Shown piece after piece: positions 63,101-64,000 of a DNA stretch of 64,000 nucleotides. Each line of letters starts with the position of its first letter. The stretch's first letter is position 1. The translations under genes and the position numbers were made by a program. Under the pieces are notes generated by a model. That model ran no database searches. It had not been told where the DNA came from and was given only the letters and a program-made list of their open reading frames with translations. The stretch is from Corynebacterium uterequi. GTDB taxonomy: Bacteria; Actinomycetota; Actinomycetes; Mycobacteriales; Mycobacteriaceae. The DNA lies in NCBI RefSeq assembly GCF_001021065.1, contig NZ_CP011546.1, forward strand, positions 868,001 to 932,000, read 5' to 3'.

Positions 63101-64000
63101 CCCCGGTGGGGCTTCCTCTGCGTGAGCTGGCAGTAGTCATCCTCGTGGGGGCTGCGGTGACTTTCGTGTTAACCGGAGTCGTGCGGGTGGCGGCAATCCG
63201 CAGTGGCTTCGTCGCCGAAATCCGCCAGCGCGATGTGCACACCCAACCGACGCCGCGGCTGGGTGGCGTCGCTATGTTTACGGGCTTCGGCGCGGCCGTC
63301 TTCCTGGCCAACCAGCTACCGGCGTTAACCCGGGGCTTCATGCCCGTCACCCCGGAGATGACGGCGGTGATTGCCGCCGCCTTTGTCATCGTGGTGGTGG
63401 GCATCGTCGATGACCTCGTGGAACTATCGGCCCCGGTGAAGCTGGTGGGCCAGGTGGTTGCGGCAGTGCTGATGTCTCTGCTGGGGTTGTCCTGGTCGCT
63501 GCTGTTTGTGCCCTGGGGTGGCGGTACCACTGTGGTACTGGACCAGGCCTATTCGGTGCTCGTCACCACGGTGGTCACGGTGACCTTGATGAACGCGGTG
63601 AACTTCATCGACGGCCTCGACGGGTTGGCGGCCGGGGTGGGAATGGTCGCCGGCGGGGCCATTCTGGTCTACGCCCTCACGGTCTTGCATGACCTTGGTG
63701 GCGCGGTGAGCGCTTATCCGCCGGCCCTTATCGCCGCTGGTCTGGTCGGGGTGTGCGCCGGTTTCCTGCCGCATAACTTTGAGCCCGCGAGGATCTTTAT
63801 GGGCGACTCGGGCTCGATGCTCATCGGGTTGCTCCTGGCGGCGTCAGCGACGAGCGCCTCGGGCAAGATCGACCTGTCGCTGTACGGCGCAGTGGATCTC
63901 ATCGCGCTGATTAGCCCCCTGCTCGTCGTAGCGGCGGCGGTATTCGTGCCGGTGCTGGATCTCTCGATGGCGGTGGCGCGACGGGTGGCCAGGGGCGCGA
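63097..64000 (+). CDS. wecA: Undecaprenyl-phosphate sugar-1-phosphate transferase (WecA/Rfe family), truncated by the window
   Basis: At least 301 codons, running off the end. Polytopic membrane protein with MraY/WecA motifs: VVGIVDDLVELSAPVKLVGQ (Asp-Asp), NAVNFIDGLDGLAAG, and HNFEPARIFMGDSGSM. Transfers a sugar phosphate, probably GlcNAc-1-P, to decaprenyl or undecaprenyl phosphate, starting the arabinogalactan linker. ATG 63097 overlaps the stop of the preceding gene. In mycobacteria the gene order rho-prfA-prmC-sua5-rfe is the same, and the ATP synthase operon follows. Confidence 0.9.
   Translation, partial: MTPVGLPLRELAVVILVGAAVTFVLTGVVRVAAIRSGFVAEIRQRDVHTQPTPRLGGVAMFTGFGAAVFLANQLPALTRGFMPVTPEMTAVIAAAFVIVVVGIVDDLVELSAPVKLVGQVVAAVLMSLLGLSWSLLFVPWGGGTTVVLDQAYSVLVTTVVTVTLMNAVNFIDGLDGLAAGVGMVAGGAILVYALTVLHDLGGAVSAYPPALIAAGLVGVCAGFLPHNFEPARIFMGDSGSMLIGLLLAASATSASGKIDLSLYGAVDLIALISPLLVVAAAVFVPVLDLSMAVARRVARGA

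Overview
The window is chromosomal DNA of a high-GC actinobacterium, almost certainly Corynebacterium. Evidence for this: a 2-oxoglutarate dehydrogenase that begins with an E2 acyltransferase domain fused to E1 (OdhA type), the run argS-lysA-hom-thrB, an arnR-like gene beside narKGHJI, a rosR/yceI divergent pair with a near-consensus RosR operator, and -10 boxes of the form TANNNT, several of them at the distance expected for leaderless mRNAs. I do not assign a species. No insertion sequence, prophage or CRISPR array was seen, and no gene-free stretch exceeds 300 bases.

Layout. 1-9.3 kb: 5' part of odhA, a fused two-module ABC exporter, an EcsC-like protein, a very acidic protein, a small unknown protein and an MFS efflux protein. 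9.3-13.3 kb: two paralogous lipoproteins downstream of an orphan ParA-type ATPase, then an aromatic amino acid permease. 13.4-18.5 kb: a DeaD/CsdA helicase with a repeated RGG tail, a small membrane protein, an exported HNH nuclease and the proline symporter PutP. 18.6-26.4 kb: a co-oriented DNA-processing cassette (SNF2 ATPase, SWIM zinc-finger protein, SbcD-like phosphoesterase, SbcC-like ATPase). 26.5-28.2 kb: yceI, rosR, an ArsR regulator and tRNA-Arg(CCG). 28.3-34.9 kb: a secreted peptidase-type hydrolase, then lutABC for lactate oxidation divergent from a lactate permease. 35.0-40.4 kb: argS, lysA, hom, thrB.

40.4-57.1 kb is a nitrate-respiration and molybdenum-cofactor island. On the minus strand narK-narG-narH-narJ-narI-modA-modBC-arnR lie head to tail with mostly overlapping or closely spaced genes, which suggests one regulated unit coupling nitrate uptake, nitrate reductase, molybdate uptake and the regulator. 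mog is divergent from narK. moaA-moeA-moaC-mobA form a second minus-strand unit. A DUF222 HNH gene lies between. moaD/moaE are not in the window. From 57.1 kb on: an acyl-CoA synthetase, then rho-prfA-prmC-sua5-wecA. In mycobacteria the argS-to-thrB block runs directly into rho, so the island interrupts an ancestral backbone.

Most notable observations: a lipoprotein whose expected start codon reads ATA; the ParA/lipoprotein cluster; the SNF2-SWIM-SbcD-SbcC cassette, in which the SbcC-like protein lacks a zinc hook and the SbcD-like protein has DxQ in place of DxH; the ModB-ModC fusion; and several uncharacterised palindromes and leader hairpins at promoters. All calls come from reading the sequence and from remembered family motifs; no database search was run.
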